From the NCBI GenBank assembly GCA_021495925.1, contig JAKEKT010000135.1, positions 1 to 64,000 on the forward strand: DNA of 64,000 bases. Direction: 5' to 3'. Source of the DNA: Diplodia intermedia. Taxonomy: Eukaryota; Ascomycota; Dothideomycetes; Botryosphaeriales; Botryosphaeriaceae. Both the position numbers and the translations under genes were made by a program. The notes beneath the pieces were generated by a model, which worked only from the letters and a program-made list of their open reading frames with translations, did no database searches and was not told where the DNA came from. The first letter of the stretch is position 1. Every line of letters begins with the position of its first letter. Positions 11,965 through 21,849 of the stretch are shown piece by piece.

Positions 11965-13461
11965 ATGTCAATCGGTGAAATTGATGGTTCGGGCAACCAC
12001 CCCTACTCGGTATCGAGGACGACTTCACGTGATGGGGCTCTTCAAGAGCCTCAGAGCACCTAGTATCATCGGTCGATCCTCGAATGGAATGATGGCTATA
12101 AAAATGAGCCAGTTGACCAGGATAACCCGCTGGAGTCAAACAAAGATCAGCTCAGCCGACGTACAACAACCGAATGCCTCCAGTCTGAGTCGCCTCGACC
12201 GGCTTCTACCTGCACCTCCAATCCCACTTCAACCTTGTCAGCTGTCCCATCGACAGTTAGACGACAAGAAGAATACGCAGATTATTCTTTTCCGGATGCG
12301 TCAAGACCGTACCGGTCTCCGAATGATCCATTGTATGGATATGCAGTGGACCATTCTGCACCCTATCCCTATGCCACATCTATCAGTATCAGCGATTCAA
12401 GTTCGCGCAAGCCCATAAGCCATGATCAGGATCTTGGTTCAACTATTCAGAATATAGGGAAACCACCATCCCTTGAGGACGACGATCAGTCAGAAAGCTG
12501 TGTGGAGAGCTCTGTTGACACCGAGTTCGGTAGACTCATGGTCAAAGACACACCACTCGAATTCGACGCGGATGGTGCTCTACTTCAGCGCAGCCCATCC
12601 AGGGTCGTCAGATATGAATGCTTGTTCTCATTCTTAGGATGCCAGGAGCACTTTTCGGGCGTGATTGATTGGAGAATTCATATCATCAGCCATTTCCGCG
12701 CTCATACGCCACCACGATCGGTCTCCTGCCCTCTTTGCGAGTTCGCGTACGAGAATCTTAAAGACGGATTCAGCGCATGGGAGGCGCTCATGGCCCACGT
12801 CGCCGCCCACATACGAATGGGAAAATCACTTGCAGAACGTCGTCCCGACCAAAAGCTGTACCGTTATCTGTGGCAAAAGCGCATCATCAGCGATATCGAG
12901 TGGGATGAGTTGAGGAGCCCTCAGACCCATGCACCAAGAGAGCCATATCTATCTTACAACACTCCAACTCGGCGGGAAGGACGTACCCACCCTCGGACCT
13001 ACGAGCAGATCCAAGCTGGAGAGAAAGTGATACACTACGGTGGCCAAACTGATGACCCCCCAAGGGGCCGCAGATCGGAGATTTACGAGAACATCGTTTG
13101 GTCACCGGGAAATGAGCGGGTCCGTGACATTCACAAAAGCTCAATCGATCCATCATCACCAAACAGAGTTACATCCATGGAAGAAGCGCCGCAGAATGAG
13201 GAAGTGGGGAAGGGAAAAGCCAGAGCAACGGAAACAGGGTGTGAGACGTCGAGTAAAACCAGAGTAGATGCGGAAAAGCCACAAGAGACAGGGGTCGTCC
13301 GTCAGCGTGACTTTTCATCTGACATCGGCTCGGAAGTACAGTCACCTGAGAGTCTATTCCGAATCCCGGAGTCATTACGTCAGCCACCTCATAGGATTCC
13401 TCATCACTTCGGAGAGTCATCGCTTGGTCAGGGCCAAGAGATTCTCATCCAACAGCTCACA

Positions 13462-13469
13462 CCAACGAG
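13462..13469 (+). repeat. Target site duplication, left
   Basis: CCAACGAG, immediately left of the MITE; identical to 13967-13974. Confidence 0.92.
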
Positions 13470-13966
13470 CAGGGTGGCCAACAAACAAAGACAAACAAAG
13501 ATGGGGTTCGATCTTTGGTTAATTAGTAGGCGGGGGGTCGGAATCTTTGGTTGATTACGAATTCTTTACAAACAAGCAAAGATCTTTGCCTATTTACTTA
13601 GCATATGTCACGGGCCACTATCGTGAGATTCTTATGGTGTTTTGCCCCGATTGGGTAATATCCATCTGCCCCACCTCTCCTCCCCTTCTCCCTCCCTAAA
13701 AGGCCGCTAGCACTATAGGCACTTAGGCACTCGAAACGCTTGATGGATACCAGATTCACTGCCTGAGCAGCATATATACCGATAGCCACGGCCATGGCCG
13801 GCTATAGCCACCCCCCCTCCCCCCTAAGCAATCAAACAAGCATTTCGCAAATAACCACGCCTCACGATCTTTAGTTGATTGGTTCAGCTGGAACCACGAT
13901 CTTTGTTTGGTTGATTGGTTAAAATAATCAAAGCCTTGCAAACATGCTTGTTTGTTGGCCACCCTG
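13470..13966. mobile_element. Non-autonomous hAT-type MITE, intact ends
   Basis: 497 bp with perfect 19 bp terminal inverted repeats: left CAGGGTGGCCAACAAACAA, right its exact complement. It is flanked by perfect 8 bp direct duplications CCAACGAG. An 8 bp duplication with CAGGG-type ends is diagnostic of the hAT superfamily. It encodes no transposase, so it must be mobilised in trans. ATCTTTG-GTT-like motifs recur near both ends in both orientations (13494-13560 and 13867-13920), resembling the subterminal repeats bound by hAT transposases. The interior shares long matches with the copy at 27564-27880. Confidence 0.9.
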
Positions 13967-13974
13967 CCAACGAG
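13967..13974 (+). repeat. Target site duplication, right
   Basis: CCAACGAG, immediately right of the MITE; identical to 13462-13469. Removing the element and one copy restores a continuous reading frame. Confidence 0.92.
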
Positions 13975-16183
13975 AGAGGATGGCCCTACCCAATCCATCA
14001 AACCTATAGTCATACACGACCAGGGGGCCACCGACACGTTGATGCGTGATTCGGATCCAGGGAGACCTCAATTCACTCAAACGCCGAATCCCAACGAAGC
14101 GACCGACCAGACTGTGGAGAGTGCAGACACGCTTTCTTGTGATCAACTCTCTGACGTAACATCTCTCATAGAATCCGTGTTCTCGGAGGCTTCAATCACA
14201 ACAACAATTTCTAGCCTAACCCAATCGAGCGGCTACTCCGTCCAGCAAATCGCTACAGCAACTCAAGAGTTGGTGCTGATTCTTCACGAGGATAAGATCC
14301 TCAACCCACTATACAAGACAGCCATTGAGAGTAGTACAATCGGACCAGGTCGATTCTCGCGGAATTTCCGACGGCTACTAAAAAGATACTCCAGCAACTT
14401 GAAGAAGGAAGCCCAGGAGAGCCTAGAGTATCTGGCAGCTTCCCTGGTTGGCGGTAAAGCCCGCTATGTTGCGAAATCCATCCTGGAGAAATACCGAGCT
14501 CCATTGGAAGGAGCAGAAGCCGCTGCCATCCACAATGACACCCATTCCGATGATAGTAGCTCAACTGAGAATGACAACGGAGCCGATGATCGAATATTTG
14601 AAGACCTGGTCGTGGTACGGAACTTCCTCACCGGCAGCAACGCTTTGCTTGTATTGCGGGACGAATTTCGTGGTTTTGTAATGCCCAAGAATTCAATCAA
14701 AAGTCAACCACAAGCCAGCATTCCTGGGTCGAAGATGAACAGCATTCTGAAATCGGCCTCGAAACGTCTACTTGAGCCTTCACCAATGCTGAAATACCTT
14801 CCGGAGGGTATCAAAGCCTATACACGGGTCTTCAAGAACGTACTGGTAGAACTCTCTCTGTTGGAACCTCCGTGTCACGGAGACTGGCAAAGATTGCGCT
14901 TGGAATGTGTAAGCTATCTAGTCCCTGATGTAGGGCAACATTACTAATTTGAAAACAGAAATGTGGAAAACACTTCTTTGACGATTATGTGGAGACTGAA
15001 ACAGGCGGATTGACAAAATTGAAAGAACGCTTGGGAAACACTTCTTCATTGAATATAGTTTCCACATCCAACGGCCAAAACACCCCAACTCAAAAAGGAC
15101 TCGTTCGAGACTTTCTGACGGTCCTGCGGAACATTTTCCGACCGCTGAAGGCAGTCCTCCCACACAACGGGGACCTAACACTGCCACAACACCAGCACAC
15201 ACAAAGCGCGGCACCTGGGAATACAAAAAGTACTCCTTCACCTGCCACGAACTTACATCTCATGTCTTGCGTTCATTGGGGCAAGTACGGCAAGAAGTTA
15301 CACCAAGATATACTCGAAGATATCCATTCAGACCGGCAGCTTTTCATCTTCCTGCGAAAACGTCTGAAACAGCACCGAGGCAAAGTGAAATCTCTGTTCT
15401 CCATGCGAACTGTGAAGGGAATCCTGTTTGTCAAGGTAAGCCACGTCTCAAAGCCGATGCAAAGGAGCAAAACCTCAACGCTGATTCACAAAATAGTTCC
15501 GTCTTGACATGGGAGGCAATGTCGACGTCCGAGACCACGATGCCGTCTGCCACAGTCACTTGTGTGAATGCCTGCCCCCGGAGACAAGGGTCAAGCCCCA
15601 ATCAACAGCCGAATACCTGTGCGAGCCGATCCCACCGCAGACGTTCCCTCCCGTCGGCCCGCAACATCTGATGCACTATCTCTCGAGCCCTGCCTGCATC
15701 GACGAGCAGCAAACCTGGGTTTTGGACCAGTTCCCCAAACGTACGCGCGGACCGCTTTCCGGAAGTCCGCGCTCACCGGTGGAAGGCTGGGGAATCTTCT
15801 ACCAAGAAGGGTGGGATGGAGAGAAGCTCAGCTCCGTGCTGCTCGTTGTGTTTTTCTTCGGGAGCCTCATCTTCGGTGTGCTGTGGTCGGTGGTGGAAAT
15901 GGACATTCAGGGCGCGTTTGGCGTGTCGAGCTGGTGGCTGTCGGCTTCGGGAGTCTTCCTCGCATTCTTGGCAACGCGTACGGATCGATTGTGATGCAAG
16001 GATATACAGCTGAGCCAAGCTTAGCGAATCTCTTCCGAGTGATTACATGGAGATGCAAAAGTGCCTCACTTGTTCGTTTAGATAGTTTATAGACGTGTTG
16101 AGCATAGTAAAGGTGCAATGTGGACCTTGCCGCCTTCTATAAACCTGCCACATTTTACGGGCCTGAAATGGTAGTCCAATGTG

Positions 16184-17296
16184 TCAAATTTGTCTGATAT
16201 GTGCGTCAGCAGAGGGCCGCATATCAGACGGATTAGGCTTACACTTCCACAGATCATTCTCCTCCAAATGCCCAAGGAAACTGTAATGCTGCTGTGCCGC
16301 AACTTGCCAATGCCAGAGACCTTGCGAGAAAGCATCGAAGCTGGTGGTAGCGATTGGCGTCTCCTCTATAGGGAAATCAGGAGCGAGGGGCAGCCACCGA
16401 TGGCCGTGGAACGGTGGTTCCCAATGGTCTACGTCCGGCACACGGTACTCTGCTGGTCCTTTCCAGAGCGGTAATTCCGAAGCACGCCACCTACTCCGCC
16501 CTTCAAGAGAGGATGGCGGGGCACGGTTAAGCTCGGGGAAGTAAGGTTTTTCGACACCGAGCCGGTAATGGATCCAGCTCAACGACGGCTGATTGACAAA
16601 GTTTGCGGCTACGGCGAAGTACTTTGGGTGCTCGAGCTTCTTCTTGGCAATTGTTGTGATTGCGTCACGCGTGATCCTCTATGAAGACCTGCGATTAGAG
16701 TCGTCAGCTGATACCCGGCCACAATGCCAATATGCGTACCAGATCGTCATCCATTTTGATGTATATGGTTCCGTTCTCACAGAAGTCGTAAGCGGTGGTG
16801 TAGTTGATGCCATCGAATTTCAGGTTCTTTCGGGTGTATGCGGGCTCCTGCGCAACGAGGCCTTCGAGCCACGCCAAGTCCTTTTCGTTATCCGTTCTTG
16901 CCAGGAAGATTACCTCGTCCAGGAATCCGCCTTTCCGTGCGAGGTTTCACTGGCTGGGATTGGCGCTCGACTTCTTTGATTTAGCTGCAACCTGCGCACC
17001 TTAAGGTAGCAATTCAAAATCGAAACGCTTTCCGGACGCCCGTAAAACACCAAGCCCACAATTCTGAAATCCGCAGGTTTCGACCAATCCAGTGTACCGT
17101 CAGACTCCCTCCCAGCTCTTACAGACCCGTGTCTGGGCAGAGGACGTTCGCTTAATACTTAGGTGTTGCGTATACTCCAGAGCAGGGACAGAAATAGCAG
17201 ACATGCCACAAGTGCCACGACCTTACGTGGATTGAGGCGCGAGGCTACGTCTACCATTTGCGGATATGCCGTCGACCGGCAGCGAGATGAGGCCAT
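16184..17296 (-). pseudogene. Degraded fungal glycosyltransferase-like type II membrane protein
   Basis: On the minus strand I read an N-terminal anchor (VVALVACLLFLSLLWSIRN), then FRIVGLVFYGRPESVSILN, GGFLDEVIFLARTDNEKDL, INYTTAYDFCENGTIYIKMD followed by DD, FVNQPSLSWIHYRLGV, and VPDVDHWEPPFHGHRWLPL. This order (LVFYGR, EVIFLART, a DxD-type YIKMDDD, SWIHY) matches a fungal glycosyltransferase-like family I know only by sequence; the acidic motif suggests nucleotide-sugar binding. It is broken: TAA after SIRNT, TGA just after the first inferred intron (a likely former CGA), a frameshift between VFIEDHA and ITTIAKKK, and loss of the C-terminus after NDLWK. Both nonsense changes can be explained as single C-to-T transitions. 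Exon limits are approximate. Confidence 0.72.
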
Positions 17297-17778
17297 GACA
17301 GCCCGCTTTTCGGCTCTGTGATGTGGAAACGGCTGTTAAACTAGCATCTGTGAGGATTTGAAGACTTCAGAATGTACTGCTGAAAAGTGTAGATGGAGAA
17401 AAAATTGCAGGGCAACCGCAGAAGTGGCGAGCGGCATGAGGCCACCTATAATTGTTATTGAGCCTGCCAGCTGCAAAGGCTCGACGACAGGCTGACATTC
17501 AGCACTCAGTAGAGCGGCTTTGTAGCTGAAACGTTGTCGCTGTGTGGTTGCACAAAGGGGCTGGCTAATGCGTGTAACGACAAGCTGCCAGTGTGATTGG
17601 GAATCCGAGGCCTGGCGGGCTACACAGGCTGCGAAACAGTGCTTGCTAGTGCTTATCGCCGGCGGGGGCTCCGCGGCTCCCCTAACGACGGCGCTTGCGA
17701 GTACTGAAAAGGCGATGAATGTCGTTCTCGCGAGTGATCATCGGGCCCGCTCTCGGACCACTTGCCAGCCTAGTGACC
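17297..17778. other. Intergenic
   Basis: 5' flank of both the minus-strand pseudogene and the plus-strand lectin-like gene. No motif recognised. The in-frame ATG at 17719 is an alternative start for the lectin-like gene. Confidence 0.45.
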
Positions 17779-19229
17779 ATGGGGCCTGATCAAGGCCACA
17801 GCACACTCGAGGTCGACTGGGAGGCTCAGCTTGCCAACGCTCCCGAGCCCTACACCCCGAAAGACCAGAAAGACGCAAATGCACCGGAAGTACCGTATAG
17901 CGAGCTCCCGGAAGCATTGACGCTGGAACACCACCCACCATCGCCAGCTCATCCTGTCCCAGTCATCTGCGGCTTGAGAAAACGGACATTTTACATCGTT
18001 CTTGGACTTGTGCTTCTCGTAGCCGTCGGAGCGGGGGTAGGCGGTGGTGTCGGCACCTCTTCAAGCTCTGATACTTCCGCACCCGGCTCTTCGTCATCGT
18101 CATCCGATGGGTCAGTTCCTTCTTCTGATGGGTCCTCCTCTTCGCCGCATGTAACACTACTCCCGACCACGAATTTAGCAAGCATCAATTACACTGACGA
18201 GGCTGACGTCGAACACAACCTCGTCTACTATCAACTATCCTCCAAGGCCATCTACCAATCCCACTGGAACTCGGCCGACACAACATGGAAAGTTTCCATT
18301 GTAGCGAACGACACGGATAAGATCATGGAAAACACACCCCTCTCTGCCGATCTCTGGCGGAACAATGCAACGGTAACTCCACCCGAGCAACGCACCGGCA
18401 TCACGCTGACAGCAAACTTCTACAGCTCCGCAACATAGACGTGTACTGGCTCGAGCCAGGCGGCATGATACGAGGCCTTACAAAACATCACTCCCAAGGA
18501 TGGATCGACAACGGCGTCAACAACCAATACCACACCGGAAAGATGGCCACCTACGCCAAGGAGTGCGACTCCTGCTACAACAACAACGTCGTCGTATACA
18601 ACAACGATCACCTGTATTGGCTGCAGACGCAACCTACCTGGGTGCAGCAGGCCATCGCCAACGCCCCCATCCCGGCCTCAGGCAGCGACCTCTCGCTGAA
18701 GCCGGTGTATTCATCCGACGGCGCAAAACACATGGTGCTCCACATGAACTCGAAAGCAACGGGCAATCTGACCCAGGTCGTCTGGAACGGGGCGAAATGG
18801 GCTTCTGCCCGTACGTACACATATGTTTCCGGCACACAGGCAACCTTCTGACCACGAGATGTCGCAGAGACCCTCCCCACATCGATTTCCGCAAACGCGT
18901 CCATCGCCGCATTCACCGCCGGCTACGAAGATGACGTTGCCCAGGACTTCACCATACAGGTCTTGACAACGGACCCCCTGGACGTGGCGGGCCGCGTGAC
19001 GCTGACTGCCTACCACGTATCGACCGACACGTGGACGTCGGCGCGTGATGTCGCCGGCTTTGAAGACATCCTGGACGGCTCTCCATTGGCCGTAAATCAG
19101 GCTGGTAGGGTGTATGGACTAGTGGCAGGTGCAGATGGGGCGCCGCAGATTGCGGAGTGGGCGTGGAATGCGGACAATGCGTCTTACACGCGTATGGGGA
19201 ATGTGAGTATACCGGTGCCGGCGTCGTGA
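17779..19229 (+). CDS. Membrane-anchored fucose-lectin-like protein
   Basis: Three exons: 17779-18372, 18426-18810 and 18868-19229, 446 residues. The apparent stops at 18435 and 18849 fall inside introns with good signals (GTAACT with GCTGAC branch and TACAG; GTACGT with CTGAC and CGCAG), and both joins keep frame. The protein has an acidic, proline-rich N-terminus (PEVPYSELPEA), one membrane segment (FYIVLGLVLLVAVGAGVGGG), a Ser/Asp-rich linker, and a C-terminal domain of repeated Trp-containing blades (VYWLEPGGMIRGL, HLYWLQTQPTW, QVVWNGAKWAS, EWAWNADNASY) as in fungal fucose-specific beta-propeller lectins. A type II surface lectin is inferred; sugar specificity cannot be read. I chose the start at 17779 because the conserved-looking N-terminus begins MGPDQGHSTLEVDW; 17719 adds a residue run without support. 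Confidence 0.72.
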
Positions 19230-19928
19230 AAGGAGAGAGACTACTGTAATATCTTACTTGTTTGGGACTTCATGGATGTAATAAGCGTACGGATCGGCCG
19301 GGAGTTCTTTTGATATTTACAAGCGGGACTGTGCGCAATACCTTGAAGTGGAAGAGCGCGAGATCGACGCGGTATGCCCTCCGACCGCTACACAATCTGG
19401 AATGCTGACCTGCTTTGTGCGTAGCTGCTCAAACACTTCGGCTTGTAGGACTTATATCAACCACTCTGTTTTCGACATATAGGCAGACGCGGATTTGGAC
19501 GGGCTTGTTTTGCCTGGGGGTCTGTACTCACCAGGAATGAAGCTTTCCGAGCTGTCTTTGTACCGTTAGATGATGACATGGCGCCGTTTGCGCAACGCGT
19601 TCTTCCTCGCGAATCCAAAAGAGAGGAGATCACTTGGAGGGCCCATCACAACCAATTGGCATCTAAAGACGTTTGGGCCGGAAATCGCCCATTCAGTCTT
19701 GAATGAGTCCAGTATGTCCTCCTTGGCTCACTCCACATTTCCACTCAGCAGCACAAGATCACTGAATCCCGCAGTGTATGTCGATTCCTGTATGTTCAAA
19801 AGCACATGCACGAAGGCGAACAGACTTTAGAGAACCGTCACTTCATTCAATCTACATCAAAATCCCTCCCCTCCATACAACTTTCCGTTTCCCAAGACCT
19901 CCAAGCCCATCAGACAAAAGCAATCCCT
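19230..19928. other. Intergenic between convergent genes
   Basis: 3' flanks of the lectin-like gene (+) and the RiPP precursor (-). No gene recognised. Confidence 0.45.
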
Positions 19929-20588
19929 CTACTGCTTCTGCTTACCAGCAGACGCCCACACATAGGCCGGAGCCTCCTCGGCGGCCTCGGCGTCGCGCTT
20001 CTTCTCCTTGGCGGACGAGGCCCAGACGTAGGCAGGAGCGGCTTCTTCAGCCTCGCGCTTCTTCTCCTTGGCAGAGGAAGCCCACACATAAGCAGGGGCA
20101 GCCTCTTCGGCCTCGCGCTTCTTCTCTTTGGCGGAGGAAGCCCAGACGTAGGCAGGAGCGGCCTCCTCAGCTTCCCGCTTCTTCTCCTTCGCCGAAGAAG
20201 CCCAGACGTAGGCAGGAGCAGCCTCTTCCGCCTCACGCTTCTTCTCCTTCGCCGACGACGCCCAAACGTAGGCGGGCGCAGCCTCTTCAGCCTCACGCTT
20301 CTTCTCCTTCGCCGACGACGCCCACACATAAGCAGGAGCAGCCTCCTCGGCTTCCCGCTTCTTCTCCTTCGCCGAAGAAGCCCACACGTAAGCGGGCGCG
20401 GCCTCCTCGGCCTCGCGCTTCTTCTCCTTGGCCGACGACGCCCACACGTAGGCGGGCGCCTCCTCGGCGGGCGCGGGCTGAGCCGACCGCTTCTCGACCT
20501 CGATCACGGCGCCGTTGTTGATGGCGGCGGCCGAGGCGAGGAGCGGGAGCGCGGTGAGGGCGCTGAGGGTGGCGGCGGTGAACTTCAT
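19929..20588 (-). CDS. Dikaritin-type RiPP precursor with nine repeated cores
   Basis: 219 residues. Signal peptide MKFTAATLSALTALPLLASA, a short propeptide ending in a Kex2 site (EVEKR), then a repeat region: one APAYVWASSAKEKKR, seven identical copies of EAEEAAPAYVWASSAKEKKR, and a final variant ending AYVWASAGKQKQ. Each unit ends with KKR (Kex2) and the next begins EAEE, the spacer typical of fungal kexin-processed precursors such as ustiloxin UstA. Cutting after KKR and trimming both ends would leave a Tyr-initiated core, probably YVWASS. Neighbouring UstYa-family genes strongly support a dikaritin precursor. A mating pheromone is the main alternative, but there is no pheromone-like WxWxxLxPGxPxY sequence and the UstYa context argues against it. 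Core boundaries are inferred. Confidence 0.87.
   Translation of the reverse strand: MKFTAATLSALTALPLLASAAAINNGAVIEVEKRSAQPAPAEEAPAYVWASSAKEKKREAEEAAPAYVWASSAKEKKREAEEAAPAYVWASSAKEKKREAEEAAPAYVWASSAKEKKREAEEAAPAYVWASSAKEKKREAEEAAPAYVWASSAKEKKREAEEAAPAYVWASSAKEKKREAEEAAPAYVWASSAKEKKRDAEAAEEAPAYVWASAGKQKQ
19932..20459 (-). repeat. 60 bp coding tandem repeat of the RiPP precursor
   Basis: Eight consecutive units in a 60 bp register plus a diverged ninth. At the DNA level units differ at many third codon positions (for example the two Ser codons are TCC TCT in some units and TCG TCG in others), yet seven units encode identical peptides, so selection has kept the protein sequence. Confidence 0.9.
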
Positions 20589-20611
20589 TGTTGCGAGGTT
20601 GTTGTTGTTGT

Positions 20612-20681
20612 CTGTGAGGGGATAGGGTGGTCAGTCTGGGTGGTTGGTCTTTTCGACTCTGGAGTTGGCGCTGCCGCTTAC
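20612..20681 (-). other. Probable 5' UTR intron of the RiPP precursor
   Basis: On the minus strand a GTAAGC donor, CTGAC branch-like sequence and CTCACAG acceptor define a 70 bp intron ending 23 bp before the start codon. Confidence 0.5.
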
Positions 20682-20763
20682 GTTTTTGTTCTTGTTTTCG
20701 TGAGGCGGGAGAGGGTCTGGAGGTGGTGGTGTGATGTTCTCTGGGTGCGATCTTGGCTGGCGG

Positions 20764-20770
20764 TTTTATA
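20764..20770 (-). promoter_or_regulatory. TATA box of the RiPP precursor gene
   Basis: TATAAAA on the minus strand, about 176 bp before the start codon; the distance fits with the inferred 5' UTR intron. A clear TATA suggests strong, regulated expression. Confidence 0.5.
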
Positions 20771-21849
20771 GCCTTTTGGCTTCTGGTCACTGACGGTTCG
20801 GTCTTCGTTCGACCGTGGCCGTGCTCTCGTTCAGCAGTGACTGTGCTGCCAGACATCTGCACGGCGTTGTTCCCGTGGCCCGCTGCAAAGCGGCTGCTGC
20901 TGTCGATGGCCGTATCACTTTCCTAAACTGGACAATGGGCTAGTTTTTGTCCGCCGGAGCCTCAAGTACGAATCAAAGGGCTTACCACGTAGTGGACATG
21001 TTGGGTGGCTTGCAGTATGCTTGCGTTCGTGATTGCTCGACCGGTCGAGTCAATTGATACTGCCGAAACGGGCAGGTAATCGCTTCCGGGTGAAACAATG
21101 GCCTATGCATTTTGGTCTGGCCTACAAACGTAGCACGAGTCCGTCCGTTGTCGTGCTCACCGGCCGTCACCGACCTAGTGCCGATCTTTCTATTCACGGC
21201 CTCCCGTGCGAGTCGCAGGAAGACGACCGAGCGGTGGAAATGTAGCCACGAGTAGTCGCCACTATAGAGCCATCACTTATTACCGGAAATGGAAGGTCAC
21301 GTCGAGCTCTGGTTGGTGGGTTCTCCGGGACGCAGGGGCAAATCCTTCAGGGAAAAAAGCCTCACCCGGCGGCGTGTCGTGGCCGGTGAACCCCCACCCT
21401 GGATGATTCGCGCAGCAATCTGGGGGCCGAAATCCGGGGGTCCGTGGCTGAAGTCGTGGCGCCGCCACGTCTAAACTTGGCTCGAGCGCTAGCATGCACT
21501 ATGTATGCTTGGTCGAGATAAGAAAAAAACCAACACCCGCTAGTGGCAGCCCGCGGCGTCGTGATAACGCTCACGCGGAAGGCGAGACCCCACTCCGGTG
21601 AGAAGGCAGGATCTAGACGTAAATGCACGATTTCAGACTTGCATTTACGTCCGGATATTGGATTCAACTACCCTGGTCGAGATGGCGGGGTGGCGAGAGC
21701 TAATTGTGAAAGCACTATGCGCAGTTCACAATGTGGATGCATTCTCCGGGTAGCAACTGGGTCGGATTCAGTCACGTCCAACTCAATCTTGCGAAAGGCA
21801 AAGTGAACATCGCATCGCATCAATTCGTAACACCATCTACCATTTACAT
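20771..21849. other. Intergenic upstream of the precursor
   Basis: About 1.1 kb between the precursor promoter and the 3' end of the 2OG oxygenase gene. Overlapping short frames only. A GC-rich tract at 21350-21470 has CCGGGG/CCCCCG-like pieces that could be zinc-cluster sites, but this is weak. Confidence 0.4.

Larger units (their letters stand above)
11965..15994 (+). pseudogene. C2H2-like zinc finger / two-TM protein gene disrupted by a hAT MITE
   Basis: Exons by splice consensus and frame: 11965-12009, 12064-14908 (interrupted), 14959-15435 and 15497-15994. A TAG at 12061 lies in the start frame but falls inside a plausible 54 bp in-phase intron (GTATCG to CCTAG). The encoded protein has two degenerate C2H2 fingers (CLFSFLGC to HIISHF; CPLCEF to HVAAH), a long variable middle, a Cys-rich region (HDAVCHSHLCECLPP) and two C-terminal membrane segments (VLLVVFFFGSLIFGVLW, WLSASGVFLAFLA). 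The architecture recurs in fungal genomes but has no function known to me. A 497 bp element at 13470-13966 plus its 8 bp duplication splits the second exon. The frame before it (QQLTPT) continues exactly after it (REDGPTQ). The inserted 505 bp shift the frame and add a stop after 26 residues, so the allele should make a truncated protein lacking the membrane part. Nothing else in the gene looks decayed, which suggests a recent hit. Confidence 0.82.

Noticed and set aside
12061..12063. Premature TAG as a real nonsense mutation in the C2H2 gene
   Set aside because: Falls at the acceptor end of a plausible 54 bp GT-AG intron; kept as probable intron, though without transcript evidence a true stop is not excluded.
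18430..18851. Frameshift and nonsense mutation in the lectin-like gene
   Set aside because: Both are removed by introns with good donor, branch and acceptor sites and matching phase (18373-18425 and 18811-18867).
19929..20588. CRISPR-like or satellite array
   Set aside because: The 60 bp units are contiguous coding sequence with a signal peptide and Kex2 sites; there are no spacers.
19929..20588. Alpha-type mating pheromone precursor
   Set aside because: Overall layout with KR and EA spacers fits, but the repeated peptide lacks the pheromone WxWxxLxPGxPxY pattern and the gene sits among UstYa genes.
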